A stretch of 64,000 nucleotides of DNA from Rhyacophila brunnea (Eukaryota > Arthropoda > Insecta > Trichoptera > Rhyacophilidae). Location: contig JAGYXB010000816.1 in NCBI GenBank assembly GCA_022495005.1, positions 62,001 through 126,000 of the forward strand, given 5' to 3'. Made by a program: the position numbers and the translations under genes. Under the pieces are notes generated by a model. It was not told the origin of the DNA and did no database searches. It was given only the letters and a program-made list of their open reading frames with translations. Shown here one piece after another: positions 1-10,016 of the stretch; the stretch's first letter is position 1, and each line of letters opens with the position of its first letter.

Positions 1-158
1 CTCTCTTGGCTATGCTAAATTTCCGAGCGAGTCAGTCAGTTTTGACTGTTTAGATGGCTAAAGTCATTGTTACAATAAGTGCTAATACTTCGATACTTTC
101 TTACCCTAGATAGCTGCCGCAGTGGGCCGAAAGCAGTCTTTTGTATAGAATAGATGCA
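1..158. mobile_element. MITE family T, right half (copy T1)
   Basis: This is the right half of a long-inverted-repeat MITE whose left arm lies outside the window. It matches the interior and right arm of the full copies at 7102-7406 and 15975-16272 (shared stretches include ctctcttggct, a run around gttacaata, and the end ccgaaagcagtct...gtatagaata). It sits in a peroxidase intron. Assignment is by direct comparison of the three copies; there is no coding capacity. Confidence 0.75.
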
Positions 159-271
159 CTGGTCGCGATCTCAAGTGTTCGTGACACGGACGTACTGATG
201 TGCCCCCAAAATTCGGCGGAGACATCTATTCACAAAACTGAAAAATGGAAATTATTAATGTTTTGTTCCAG

Positions 272-3200
272 GATTCCTAAAGATTCCGAACTGGACGAGG
301 TAATCGCCATCCCCGAAGTGATGTTCCACCCCTCCAGGATGAGGGTTACGGAGTTCTTCGATCGTGTTCTCAACTGCTTGACCTCGCAGCCTATGCAGGA
401 GACAGATCCGTCTCTGAGCGCTATGGTAAACCAACTTGATATTCTTGTATATTACATTACATCACCATGTTCGATTTTCAGTTGATCGTTTGAACCTCCA
501 CCGAATTTTACTTCACAAAACAATTATAATTACCTACATTCTTTAATATTAAAATATCTATATTTATTTAAACGGCACGTAAAAATGAAAATAATTCTGA
601 CAGCAAAAACTCAAATAAAAGAACATCAAAATAAAATCGAATCCAAAATATGCAAACTTTATCTTGTTCTGTCGTGAAAATTCAAAACTGGAATAATTGG
701 CAGAAAAGGTAATTTTAAGGTAGTTAAAAAGTCAAACAAACATATTTTGAATTTTGTATAATATATTATTATATAGATAATGTGTAAACAGTAAATTATT
801 ATAATATTCCGACCATGTCCGTTACTAATAGGATTATATGGGCCTCCACAGAGTAGAGGTTTGTATTAACAGATTTTTTGTTTTTTTTACGAGAAATGGA
901 TGTCAGCCACGTGCTCAAACTATTAGGTCCATACCCTGACTCACACACAAATTGAAAAACAATGTGTACTTGCCAGACCCAGGATTCGAACCCACGGCGA
1001 ACACAATTAGGACCCACGGCGTTATAATATTACGTATGTAGAAAAATTAAGTGCACTTTGAATATTAATATATTGATACGTTTATAGTTGACAAAACACC
1101 TGTTCAGAGCTGGTAATCCTTTCGGCATTGATTTGGCATCCCTAAACATCCAACGAGGTCGCGACCATGGTCTCCGTTGCTACAACGACTACAGAGATCT
1201 CGTGGGGCTGGGCAAGATTGAAAACTTCCAAGAGTTTGGACCAAAGGTATTTAAAACAATCATGAGTTTTAGAGATTGCTTACCATTTTCAGCACAAAAC
1301 AGAGCATATCGTTGGTGTTTTGTAAAAAGGGCGAATCAACCATTTTGGCGAAATCGAGATTTTAATGAAAATACAACATGTACCCCACTAGCTTTGTTGT
1401 GTAAAAACGGCAAATTTTTATCTCCACAGAAAAGTACTTAAAAACGATAATCGACTAAAATTAAATTAATTAAAATTACGAAATAAAAAGCAAACGTGAC
1501 ATATTAGGCATTTTAAAATATTGTATAATAATACCTATTATAATGACAGTATTCTTTTTAAGCTTTATTATAAACTTGTTAGATATTTATAATCATCTAC
1601 AGGTAAAAAACAAATAAATATCAAAAGTTAAAAATCCTCCTCCTGTAAAGTAGCATTTTGGTTAATTCGCCCTTTTTACATAACACCGACGATATGGAGC
1701 TTCACAAAGTAGTGGTGGTTGCATGACAATTAAACAATGATTAGTATTATATTGTTATTATTTGACTACAGTGTTCGTATTAAGGGAACAATTTCAGAAT
1801 GAACAGAATAATGATAACAATATTATTTTATACAAATTTCTAAAAATAACGTCGTTAGTGATTTTCATACAAATATTAGTTACAACTACAGACACATAAT
1901 TTTATGCAGTTGCGATGTAGTATGTTTATTAGGTATATTTTGAATTTAAGTTTTTTTAGTAAGTTAAAGTCAACGTTAAATAATCGTTTAGTAACGAGGC
2001 AACGTTAAATTTTACAAACAATGGTTACTTTTTTAAACGCATTGAATACAAATACTTGCATACCAATACGAGAAAAAAAATAATGTGTGAATTTAAATCA
2101 GCCATGTGATGCTAACATGCCACACACGGCTTTGAAAGCGGGTATCTTGCCACTACCCCACTGCGGGTGAAGAATAGGACAACTTGGCGCCAGGAAAATT
2201 GCACGCAGCACTGTCGAATGAAATAAATAGACGTTCATTACGATTTTATACAGAAAGTAGACGAGGAATTTTAATCAGTTTATATCTACTACATACTTGG
2301 TGATTTTAATTCATTTTGCTCTTAACATAATGTTTTTATTGAGATTGAGAATAATATTATTATTCCTGAGGCTTTATATACAAATAAAAGAACTCTCTTC
2401 TCGTTGGAACTTGCACAATTAAATCATTATTTACGTGTTCATATTTAAATTCTCACCAAGTATTAAATAATAATATATAATTATATTTTAAATGTACCTA
2501 TAATTCACGAACGTCTATTTATTTTTGAAATTCATTCCATTGCGTGGCGGCGCCCAGGTGTCCCGGCGCCGAATCGTCTTACACCTCTGCGGGCCTGATC
2601 AATAGAGTGATGTTAAATTCAGTGAATTACGGTGACAGCGCTTCAAAATATTACAACTTTACTATGATGAATGCGATCTAATATCTGCAACTCAGGGCCG
2701 GTGTGTTTTATTCTGATTTTGCCGAAAATTAGTTTAGCACAGGTTTGTACCTGAAATATCATATTTTTCAGAGCTAATAATTCACCATTTGAATATATAC
2801 CTACATACGTAATATAAATTTGAAATTTTAAAAGATAATTAACCTCACATGAAAAATCTTAAATTAGTGGCGCACTCAGGATTTAATATTTGGGGGAGCC
2901 CAAGGAGGAGAATGTAAATTAGTCCCATAGGCTCTTTTTATTTCGCACAGCCTAATTTCTCGTTTATCGGTTTTTTGTCTATTGCACTCGGTGTACCTAC
3001 ACCATGGTCCTCACATCCTGAAACGGGCCCTCATGCCAGGATATTTGGCGGGCCCCCTACCTACTGCTAAGATTAAAGGCAGTGTGAAACACTACATTAA
3101 CGTTTTTCAAATTGTGTTTTAGTTCAAATTAAGGGTACTTATACAATGAATTATTGGTGATTTTTAATACATCTGGTTTAATAATGGAGCTGTCGAGTAT

Positions 3201-5580
3201 CGACACATAATAATCGAAAAATATATTGCACAAATATATAATTGAAAATGTTCATGGCCATGAAGTGTAATAGCGCCGCAGGCGAATTTTTTTACTGTTA
3301 AAGCTAATTTATGATATCTGTTTATCTCACTTATCTGGTCAACCCGACGCGCTGGCCTCCCACAGCCCGGGCCCCCAAGCTAGAGCCCTGTCAGCCCTCC
3401 CCAGCCATGACCTACACCACTCTGGAATTCGGGTGGACACCGAGAATTTTTTAACAGTTCCATTAGGGATTGGGTTTCTAAAAAAACCCGACATATGTGT
3501 TTCATAGTGTAAATGTTTACATATCTGTTTCCAATATAATTGTAGATAGGTAGTAAGAGAGCATTTTTTATTCAACAGCTTATCCTTGCACTTTATGTCA
3601 CCAGGTGTCTGACCATCTCGCCAATGTCTACGCGACACCTCAAGATATCGACTTGTGGATCGGTGGTCTCATGGAGTCGCCGGAGATGGACGCCCTCGTT
3701 GGTTTCACCTTCAAGGAGATCATTGGAGATCAGTTCTCCAGGTTGAAAAAGGGAGATAGATACTTTTATGACCACGGGCCGGAGACTAATCCAGGATATT
3801 TTACATCAGGTATTATCATGCACTCTATTCTCCAAACGATCAATAAAAAAAATCTATCGTTTATTTAAGGCTATACTTCGGTTGAGGCATGGTCTAAAAA
3901 GTCGTGGCTAGGCGATGCGCGGATTGTGCAAATGACGCGTGCCGAACGAAATATAATTTGTCATAAAAATCCAACATGCGTCCATTTAATATTATGTTTA
4001 TTGTTATATTACTAATAATAATAGAATATTCATTGACATGTTTTCTTTTTTAAGTACATACGCAAAGTTGTTTAGTCATCTTTACACGATTTAAGAATAT
4101 TTTCATCCGACGCCATGACAAAACAAATCGACGTGCAGACACCTCGACTGTCGGTCACCGATTGGCGACTAGTGAAAAATTTCGTCGCATCTACTGTTGA
4201 AAATTATTTGTCGTTTCACTGAAATACGCTCTTAGATGAAGTGCAGCATTATGGTACTTCCACTAGCGTTTTCTGCAGACAGAATACGACGCATGTAATT
4301 TAATAATAAAATACCATTTTAAAACGTACATTTACTGAACACAAAATTTTTATTAGTACATCAAAATTAATGGGTATTTTTATCATTAAAACGTGGTTTG
4401 ATAAGTTCGCTCAAAGATAGTAATGAAATTTTTGAATAATTCATAGTTTTGATGTAATTTATAATAAATAAAAAAAAATGATTTTTATAAAAAAAATTAT
4501 AAGTTAAAATTAGTCGCAATTAAGTATGATACCTATGGCATAGTGGTATATGTGCATGGGCGCGAAACCCGAGAGATGCAGTTTCGATTTTGGGTGTTGT
4601 ATTTTTTTCAAAATATGATGTTTTCTATTGGTTATATATTTTCTCAGAAGTGTTACAAAATTATGTATTTCAATAACTGGAATGTTACATTCTTAAATCT
4701 TATGAATTATTCGTTGAATAAAAAAAAATTGTGACCCCCTAAAATCGAAAAGCCTGAGGCAACTAGTCCCCATCTAATAATATTATGTGCAACTGTAGTT
4801 TGTTTGTGGTTGCCATGGTTTGTTATATGTCTTTGTTATTTTTTTTCAGCACAACTTGCTGAAATCCAGAAAAGCTCCATGTCCCGTTTAATCTGTGATA
4901 ATAGCGATCATATTGAATTGCACTTCCAGTCCCCCAATGCCTTTGTCAGACCAGACTTATCTGGGTAAGAATTTTTATAGATTTAATACATTGGTTAAAA
5001 ATAATACAAGATTTGCACGTCTTGTTCGCTGCGAAAAGTCATCAATTTAAAAACCATGTACAGACCTACAAAATTATCTGTAGAATGACCAAAAATGGAA
5101 ATACAAACTACTATAGGACGGCATTTTGAAAATTTCATTCGAATGTCAGATTTTGTCCAGTTACGAGTCTTGATTGGGTAGTTTTCGACAGTGGCTCCGC
5201 TATCCCATTCTTCAGATAAGTTGTAGGTCTGTAATATGAAATGAAAAATATATTATGTAGGTATATATTTTGTATGTCATTGACAAAAGAAAATGAGTCA
5301 TCACACCTGAATCTGAATCTTCATTCAACAGAGAAAATGAAAATATGGGCCAATTTATGATAAGCTCATTACTGAAGTTTTTGTTGGAAGTGTTTGAATA
5401 TTTAATTTCTAATTGAAAATCAAGAAAAGAAACTTTGGATTGACTTCAGAAATAGTTCACGTAACCTTGGAATCTTGAAATTACTAATTTGTACTGTCTG
5501 TATTTTATAGTAACGAGCCCATCCCGTGCATCTCGCAAGCCATTCCAACACTGGACTTGTTAGCGTGGAAAGAGTTTTAA
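272..5580 (+). CDS. Animal haem peroxidase, last five exons (3' partial gene)
   Basis: Exons 272-425, 1088-1246, 3605-3809, 4850-4964 and 5511-5580 join in frame with GT-AG introns, giving 233 residues and a TAA stop. Exon 2 holds the family signature [11 protein letters not shown]; its Asn corresponds to the Asn that hydrogen-bonds the proximal His in myeloperoxidase. Exon 3 carries [14 protein letters not shown] and [15 protein letters not shown], exon 4 the conserved MSRLICDN, exon 5 the terminal Cys and LLAWKEF. The proximal-His motif and the distal His and calcium loop should be in exons left of the window. Insect relatives are secreted peroxidases of chorion-peroxidase or peroxinectin type, acting in oxidative cross-linking or defence; which one cannot be told from this end. 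AATAAA follows the stop. Introns hold SINEs and MITEs. Apparent open frame past 1246 is intron. Confidence 0.93.
808..1027 (-). mobile_element. tRNA-derived SINE family A, copy 1
   Basis: Minus-strand copy of the SINE found also at 11791, 24281, 47721 and 52541. Box B (ggattcgaaccc on the plus strand) and the body (cagacccaggattcg, gagaaatggatgtcagcca, gggcctccacagagtagag) are clear. A short extra piece after box B disturbs the tRNA-like head. It lies in the intron between the first two visible peroxidase exons. Confidence 0.8.
1303..1700. repeat. Inverted-repeat element in peroxidase intron
   Basis: About 45 bp near 1307-1352 (gtaaaaagggcgaatcaacc) recurs inverted near 1645-1695 (ggttaattcgccctttttac), with about 300 bp of AT-rich sequence between. 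This is the layout of a small MITE or foldback element. No second copy was seen in the window, and the exact ends are not determined. Confidence 0.5.
2177..2580. mobile_element. MITE family D, copy 1
   Basis: About 400 bp with GC-rich inverted ends (ggacaacttggcgcc at the left, ggcgcccaggtgtcc at the right) and an AT-rich interior including aaagtagacgaggaatttta and cacgaacgt. A second copy with the same order is at 40021-40475. Non-coding; inside the second visible peroxidase intron. Confidence 0.7.
2998..3412. repeat. Two-copy repeat H, copy 1
   Basis: About 410 bp sharing several blocks with 38105-38500 in the same order and orientation: cacatcctgaa, ggatatttggcgggcccc, atggag(c/t)tgt, a middle AT block, cacttatctggtc, and a GC-rich end with gcccgggcccccaag and ccctgtcagccc. 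No conserved reading frame or terminal structure was seen. It may be the 3' end of an unrecognised retroelement. Confidence 0.55.
3869..4231 (+). mobile_element. TTAA-flanked MITE, copy a
   Basis: 363 bp element beginning ggctatacttc after TTAA (3865-3868) and ending gaaatacgctc before TTAG, a mutated TTAA. Its interior matches the copies at 14294-14669 and 14931-15292 (for example tttagtcatctttacacgat). TTAA duplication and short TIRs are typical of piggyBac-type mobilisation; that superfamily assignment is inference. Confidence 0.8.
4527..4736 (+). mobile_element. SINE family E, copy 1
   Basis: A tRNA-like head (ggcatagtggtatatgtgc as box A region, agtttcgatttt as box B region) is followed by a body (ttctattggttatat, cagaagtgttacaaaatta) and an A-rich tail after ttattcgttgaat. 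The body and tail recur at 50000-50500 and the head and early body at 49440-49610. It lies in peroxidase intron 3-4. Confidence 0.65.
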
Positions 5581-5581
5581 T

Positions 5582-5587
5582 AAATAA
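5582..5587 (+). promoter_or_regulatory. Polyadenylation signal of the peroxidase gene
   Basis: Canonical AATAAA immediately after the TAA stop at 5578-5580. Its closeness implies a very short 3' UTR; further aataaa-like words downstream near 5840-5870 are alternatives. Confidence 0.55.
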
Positions 5588-5599
5588 ATTATTTTAATG

Positions 5600-6369
5600 T
5601 CTGTCTGTTTATATTGTTTGTGTATTATGTATAGTATGTTATATTCACTTTATTAGCAAAGAAAGATGTATATTTTATTAATTTTTGAGAGTTTTTAATG
5701 AGTTAATAAGATAATATACCTATGTTATTATTACCGTGAGAGGAACTGTTAATGTTGTCTAAAGAAATAATTAATTAAATGAAACTATTTTAAGCGTAGA
5801 TATTTTTTTATACAAACGAAGAAAGCGTAGAAATATTAATGAAATAAAATATGTGTTAATTTATTTTAATAAATACAATACAAAATAATGTGTTGTCAGA
5901 ATTTTATTGTATTACTAAATCCACTTACCACCACATTCCTAATACACTAATTTATGTACTCTTCCCGAGTGTGGATTTGCTCAGATAGAAAATTGTATTA
6001 TTATTAACATGGCCACATTTTATTGCAATGCGGATAGAGTTGATTTTGTAACAACATACAATATTATGTGATCTACACCACAATATTCTAACACGTTAGC
6101 CGTCTCGCACATCTAACCTCGTCTCGTCTGCAACGTGCCGAATACGTCGATGTGACGTCATCGTTATTCACAAAGCACACGTTGCCAAATGGAGCTCCGC
6201 ACATTTGCAGAATGCGACTTTTTAGTTTGAAAAAATAAACATCTAGTGTTGCTAGCAACAAATCGCATACGTCTCGAAGACATGCACTCATCGCAAATGG
6301 TTCCACTTTGCTTACTTTGTAGGTAGCCAGCATATACCCACTTCGGCTCACAGTTTTATCGTGAGGCTG
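5600..6369. other. Intergenic stretch, no gene recognised
   Basis: 5600-6080 is AT-rich without recognisable structure. From about 6088 to 6360 the base composition rises in GC with many cgtc/gtc words and an open frame on the minus strand (87 codons) that resembles no family I know. It may be part of an unrecognised repeat. Confidence 0.4.
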
Positions 6370-6975
6370 TGAGTTTGAATATCGGTAAACCTATTACCTA
6401 CCTCAAGGATTGGAGGGATCGCACCGCCGTTCTTCGTTTGCTTTTTGCTTACAGTCCTGATGACCCGCCGTGCCGCCCTGTTATTGAAGTTAATGGCCCC
6501 ACAAAACCACACCCGCCCCGCACCACACCGGTCTCAATCGGGCGTATCACGGAACCCTACGTTTGGATGTGAAGCATCATTTTTATTTTTATGACTGGGA
6601 ATGTCTCAGGAGCGGTTATCCGAGACTAAGGTCGTCATGCACTCAAACGTGATTTGACTGAATTTAAATGACTTCAAGTTAAGGTATCAATGGGAGAGAT
6701 GAGCACGTAGAGGCAATATTAAAAATTGTAGTAAGTAACAAATTAAAGCTAATACAAAACTGCCGAACATTCTAAGTGTAGAGATCTTCACGTTGGCAGT
6801 ATGACGCCGCAAATTTTCTAAATGCAATAAAATTATCCTTTGTGGCGACCAGGTCGGATGGTCCGATGGGCCCAACAGCTGGTTAAACCGTCTTGAGCAG
6901 CTCTTCCCTTTCCGTGCACATTTTAGGACATTCCCAGAGGATGTGTCGCCCTGTCAGACGAGCTACCGTCCTGAC
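6370..6975 (-). pseudogene. Non-LTR retrotransposon tail, degenerate copy
   Basis: Parallel to the copy at 10490-10995. Read on the minus strand, the end of a LINE ORF2 is visible near 6860-6960 (RHILWECPKM followed by an EREE stretch, then a stop), and a 3' UTR-like part around 6480-6680 aligns with 10490-10700 (caggagcgg/caggagcag, tgactgaatt/tgactgagtt). The cysteine knuckle residues upstream are lost or mutated. 5' truncated; non-functional. Confidence 0.6.
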
Positions 6976-7101
6976 GGACGCTACTGCCGCCTGGCGTGAC
7001 GCCGCCGATTGCATCCGCCTTCGCCCTGATCGCCGCCTACAGCCGTCCGCGCATCACGGAACATTCGGAACCAAACGCAGCCGCATTAACGCGGTCATCC
7101 C

Positions 7102-7406
7102 AGCGCATCTTTTCTATACACAAGACTGCTTTCGGCCGCTATCTAGGGTAGTAAAGTATCAAAGTACATATTAGCACTTATTGTAACAATTACAATAAGT
7201 TAGTTGTAATTGTTACAACAAGTGCTATGTTTTAACAGCACCTCTCTTGGCTGTGATACATTTTAGAGTAAGATAGACAGTTTTGACAGTTCGGACGGCT
7301 AACTTATTGTAATTGTTACAATAGGTGTTAATAATTCGATACTTTCCTACCCTGGTTAGCTGCAGCAAAGGCCGAAAGCAGTCTTGTGTATAGAATATAT
7401 GCGCTA
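7102..7406. mobile_element. MITE family T, full copy (T2)
   Basis: About 305 bp. Left arm agcgcat...ttctatacacaagactgctt and right arm aagcagtcttgtgtatagaa...atgcgct are inverted repeats of about 90 bp, continuing inward to the cacttattgtaacaattac / gtaattgttacaat pair. The unique centre includes cagcacctctcttggctgtg. Copies also at 1-158 and 15975-16272. It abuts the degenerate LINE tail. Confidence 0.85.
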
Positions 7407-7455
7407 GTTTCTTACCGCCCGTGTAGAGCTATCTACGCCTGGCCGTCACTGTTAC

Positions 7456-7565
7456 GGCGCTACACCACCGCTACACCACCGCTACGTCCCGCTACGTCCC
7501 GCTACGACGCTACGCCGACTGCTACGGGGAGCTACGCCGCTCTCATACGACGCCCTACGTTTGCT
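7456..7565. repeat. GC-rich short tandem repeat (gctac units)
   Basis: About ten imperfect 10-11 bp units built on cgctac (cgctacaccac twice, gctacgtccc twice, then gctacgacgc, gctacgggga, gctacgccgc). The GC content contrasts sharply with the surroundings. The 61-codon plus-strand open frame across it looks incidental. Confidence 0.75.
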
Positions 7566-7860
7566 CTTTAAGTTAGAATTAGTATTTACCTACTATAACT
7601 AGAGCCAGTACCCATTATCAGGCTAACATCGGATTCAAAAAGGGAAAGTTCTCCCGTAGAGTCGGTGCCGCACATCTAGACTTTGAATCATTCTTGACTT
7701 TTTGTTTACCATTACTTGTGTTTGTTTTATATGTTCTTGTGTCAAATTACGTGTAAATAAATACTGTCACTGTTCACCGTGTGTTTCTGTCTCCACCTGA
7801 CACTTTACAATGCCTTGCCAGTGTCACGGCTAGCGCATATTGTCTTCAGCGCAATATTGC
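7566..7860. other. Possible retroelement end after the tandem repeat
   Basis: This stretch contains aataaatactgtcac followed by gtgtttctgtctccacctgaca, a layout like the polyadenylation signal and U5 end of an LTR, but no opposite LTR, primer-binding site or target duplication was found. Treat it as unresolved. Confidence 0.25.
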
Positions 7861-8161
7861 CGGTGACTAGGTTTATAGACTTATACTTATACTTTACTTA
7901 TAGACTTATAGACTTTACTAGACTTATAGGTTGTAATTTATAGATTTATTCCCATTATCGAGAATCAAGAATTTGAGGATTATGAAATATTTTACAACTA
8001 AAAATTCGAAATTCGTTTACTTTTTGATTTCTCGAGATGTAAATATTTGTTAAGATTTTTGAAGTTATACTTCTTTAGGCGCGTTTGGAAAATCAGATCA
8101 GAGTGTATTTTTGGCGTGTGACTGTAACACATAATTTATTTTTTCACACAAAAATAAACGG

Positions 8162-8226
8162 ACTCGATTGGATTCGAACCACCGATTGTTCGGTTATCAG
8201 CCGAACGCACTGCCTTTACGCCAAAG
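8162..8226 (-). repeat. tRNA-Ile(GAT)-like sequence
   Basis: On the minus strand a six-pair anticodon stem gttcgg/ccgaac encloses the loop ctgataa, giving anticodon GAT, followed by a T-arm with ggttcgaatcc. The acceptor strands that flank it do not pair, so it is probably a tRNA-derived SINE head or a dead tRNA rather than a working tRNA-Ile gene. Confidence 0.5.
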
Positions 8227-8986
8227 TATGATACTCCAATCGTGACGATTATACAGTATAATATTATAGTTTAGAATTGTTCCGTTGCCCAGGCAGCGAA
8301 TTTATTATTGTCGGCCATTTGAAATTCCTTACGTAAACAAACTTTTAAACATCATAGTGGCAGTTGTTACTTTAAAAATAAAAACAACGATAAATAATTA
8401 TATAATTTAGTAATATAAGTTAAAGTGGATAGAAATAAACCAACGGCGTTCCAATAAGCGGTCCTTTTTCCTGAGTGTGTAATTTAACAAGATAATTAAG
8501 AGCTAGTCCAAGAATCTAGCTTATCACAAGTTTTATTTTTGTTTTGTTATGCCAAAGACGTATAACTTCTAACGCGCGTACATAAATAAGTACACACACC
8601 GATTTATTTCCATCCAGAATCAAAGTAGATTGTTTTTATTGCTTTCCTTCCTAAACCATTTTTAAAGAGGTTTCCGTTCTGGTTTTTTGTTTTTTTGTAG
8701 ATTTCACAGATTGGTTATAAATTGTACACGTGTGGTAACAATTTCTTGAGGAAAGAGAATCTTGAAATATCGCAAAACTCCCGAGAAACGAAAACAAAGT
8801 ATATTATATAAAAGTATGGTAAGCATGGTATCCTTATATTAACACGTCAATACGTTCACCTTGCAATGTATATTTGAGTTTAATTATTTTTAATTAATTA
8901 ATAAACTATTATTACTTGACTCAAGGGTGTGTGTGCGTAGGGGAAAAATATATAATTATAAACGATTGTCATAATTATAGTTATGT
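8227..8986. other. Intergenic, nothing recognised
   Basis: AT-rich sequence without a supported gene or a repeat seen elsewhere in the window. Confidence 0.5.
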
Positions 8987-9551
8987 CATCATCATCAGCC
9001 TGAGTCTCAAGCTATGTGTCCAGCCCATCTCCATTTAAGGCTTTTAATAAACTCTATTACATCACAAACCCTTGTCTGCTTCCTTATCCACTCAGTCCTC
9101 TTTTTGTCTTTTCGCCTTATGCCCAGCATGCACCTCTCCATACCACGTTGTGGTACTCTAAGTTTCTGGATCTCTCTTTTACTTAGGGTCCATGTTTCAC
9201 ACGCATATGTGACCACGGGAACCACACACTGGTTGAACACTTCGCGCTTTAGGCACAGTGGAAGGTCACTTTTGAAGACATTATTCAGGCGGCTAAAAGC
9301 ACTCCAGCCTAGCTTTACTCTGCGAACAATTTCATCAAATATACATCCATTTATACACACTTGTTGTCCCAGATAGATGTAGCTTTTCACCTGTTCGAGC
9401 TGAGTGCCATTGATGAGGATCTCTTTTTGACCTGCAAAGCAGTTGAACATGACTTTCGTCTTTGTTACATTTATTTTCAAACCTACTTTGTTGCTTATTT
9501 CAGCGAATTCCTGCATTCTGCTTTGGAGGTCTTCTGAGTCTCGCAAGACTC
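8987..9551 (-). pseudogene. RTE-type LINE, 5'-truncated copy with target duplication
   Basis: An open frame of 179 codons (9546 down to 9007) is the C-terminal end of an RTE-clade reverse transcriptase: VGLKINVTKTKVM, SYIYLGQQV, LKREVFNQCVVPVVTYACET and LKWRWAGHIA. A stop follows WAGHIA, earlier than usual for the family, and the element ends in a gatgatgatg run, a typical RTE-like tail. The 8 bp agttatgt flanks both sides (8979-8986 and 9552-9559). It lies downstream of transporter 1's stop, between the two convergent genes. Dead on arrival, but the frame is intact over the retained part. Confidence 0.85.
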
Positions 9552-9559
9552 AGTTATGT

Positions 9560-10016
9560 AATAAATGTAAATATATAAACAAATTGAGGCTATTTTTTCA
9601 GTACATTATGGTTATCTGTATAAAATATTATTATATTAGTACGTATGGCTTTGTGATTGTTGTCACGGTTGCTATTCTGTACTTAAGGTACACCAAACCT
9701 AGTGGTATTTGATCACAGATCTGATTAACAAATATAAATGTAAAATCCATTGCCATGGACCAAGATTTTGAAGTAGGGTTTTTTATGACGGTCTGGCAAC
9801 AAACCCAAGTATAACAAAGCGTAGACACTGCACTAGGTAATGTGTCTGAAAATAGGAATTTCGAAGGAAATAAAACACAGTTTATAATTTTTATATATAA
9901 ATTATAATTTGATTTACTTATTTAACTAGTTAACAATATTTATAATTATTTTTCTATATATCTACCTAACTATAACATAAATTTCTAATTTAGTTTAAGT
10001 ACTTAATGAGTTTCTT
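9560..10016. other. AT-rich stretch with transporter-1 3' UTR
   Basis: The part next to 10017 should hold the 3' UTR of the minus-strand SV2-like gene; no canonical AATAAA on the minus strand stood out. Nothing else was recognised. Confidence 0.4.

Noticed and set aside
1247..1441. Continuation of peroxidase exon as open frame
   Set aside because: A good donor at 1247 and the exact in-frame join to 3605 show that this is intron.
8162..8226. Functional tRNA-Ile(GAT) gene
   Set aside because: Anticodon stem and T-arm are good but acceptor strands do not pair.
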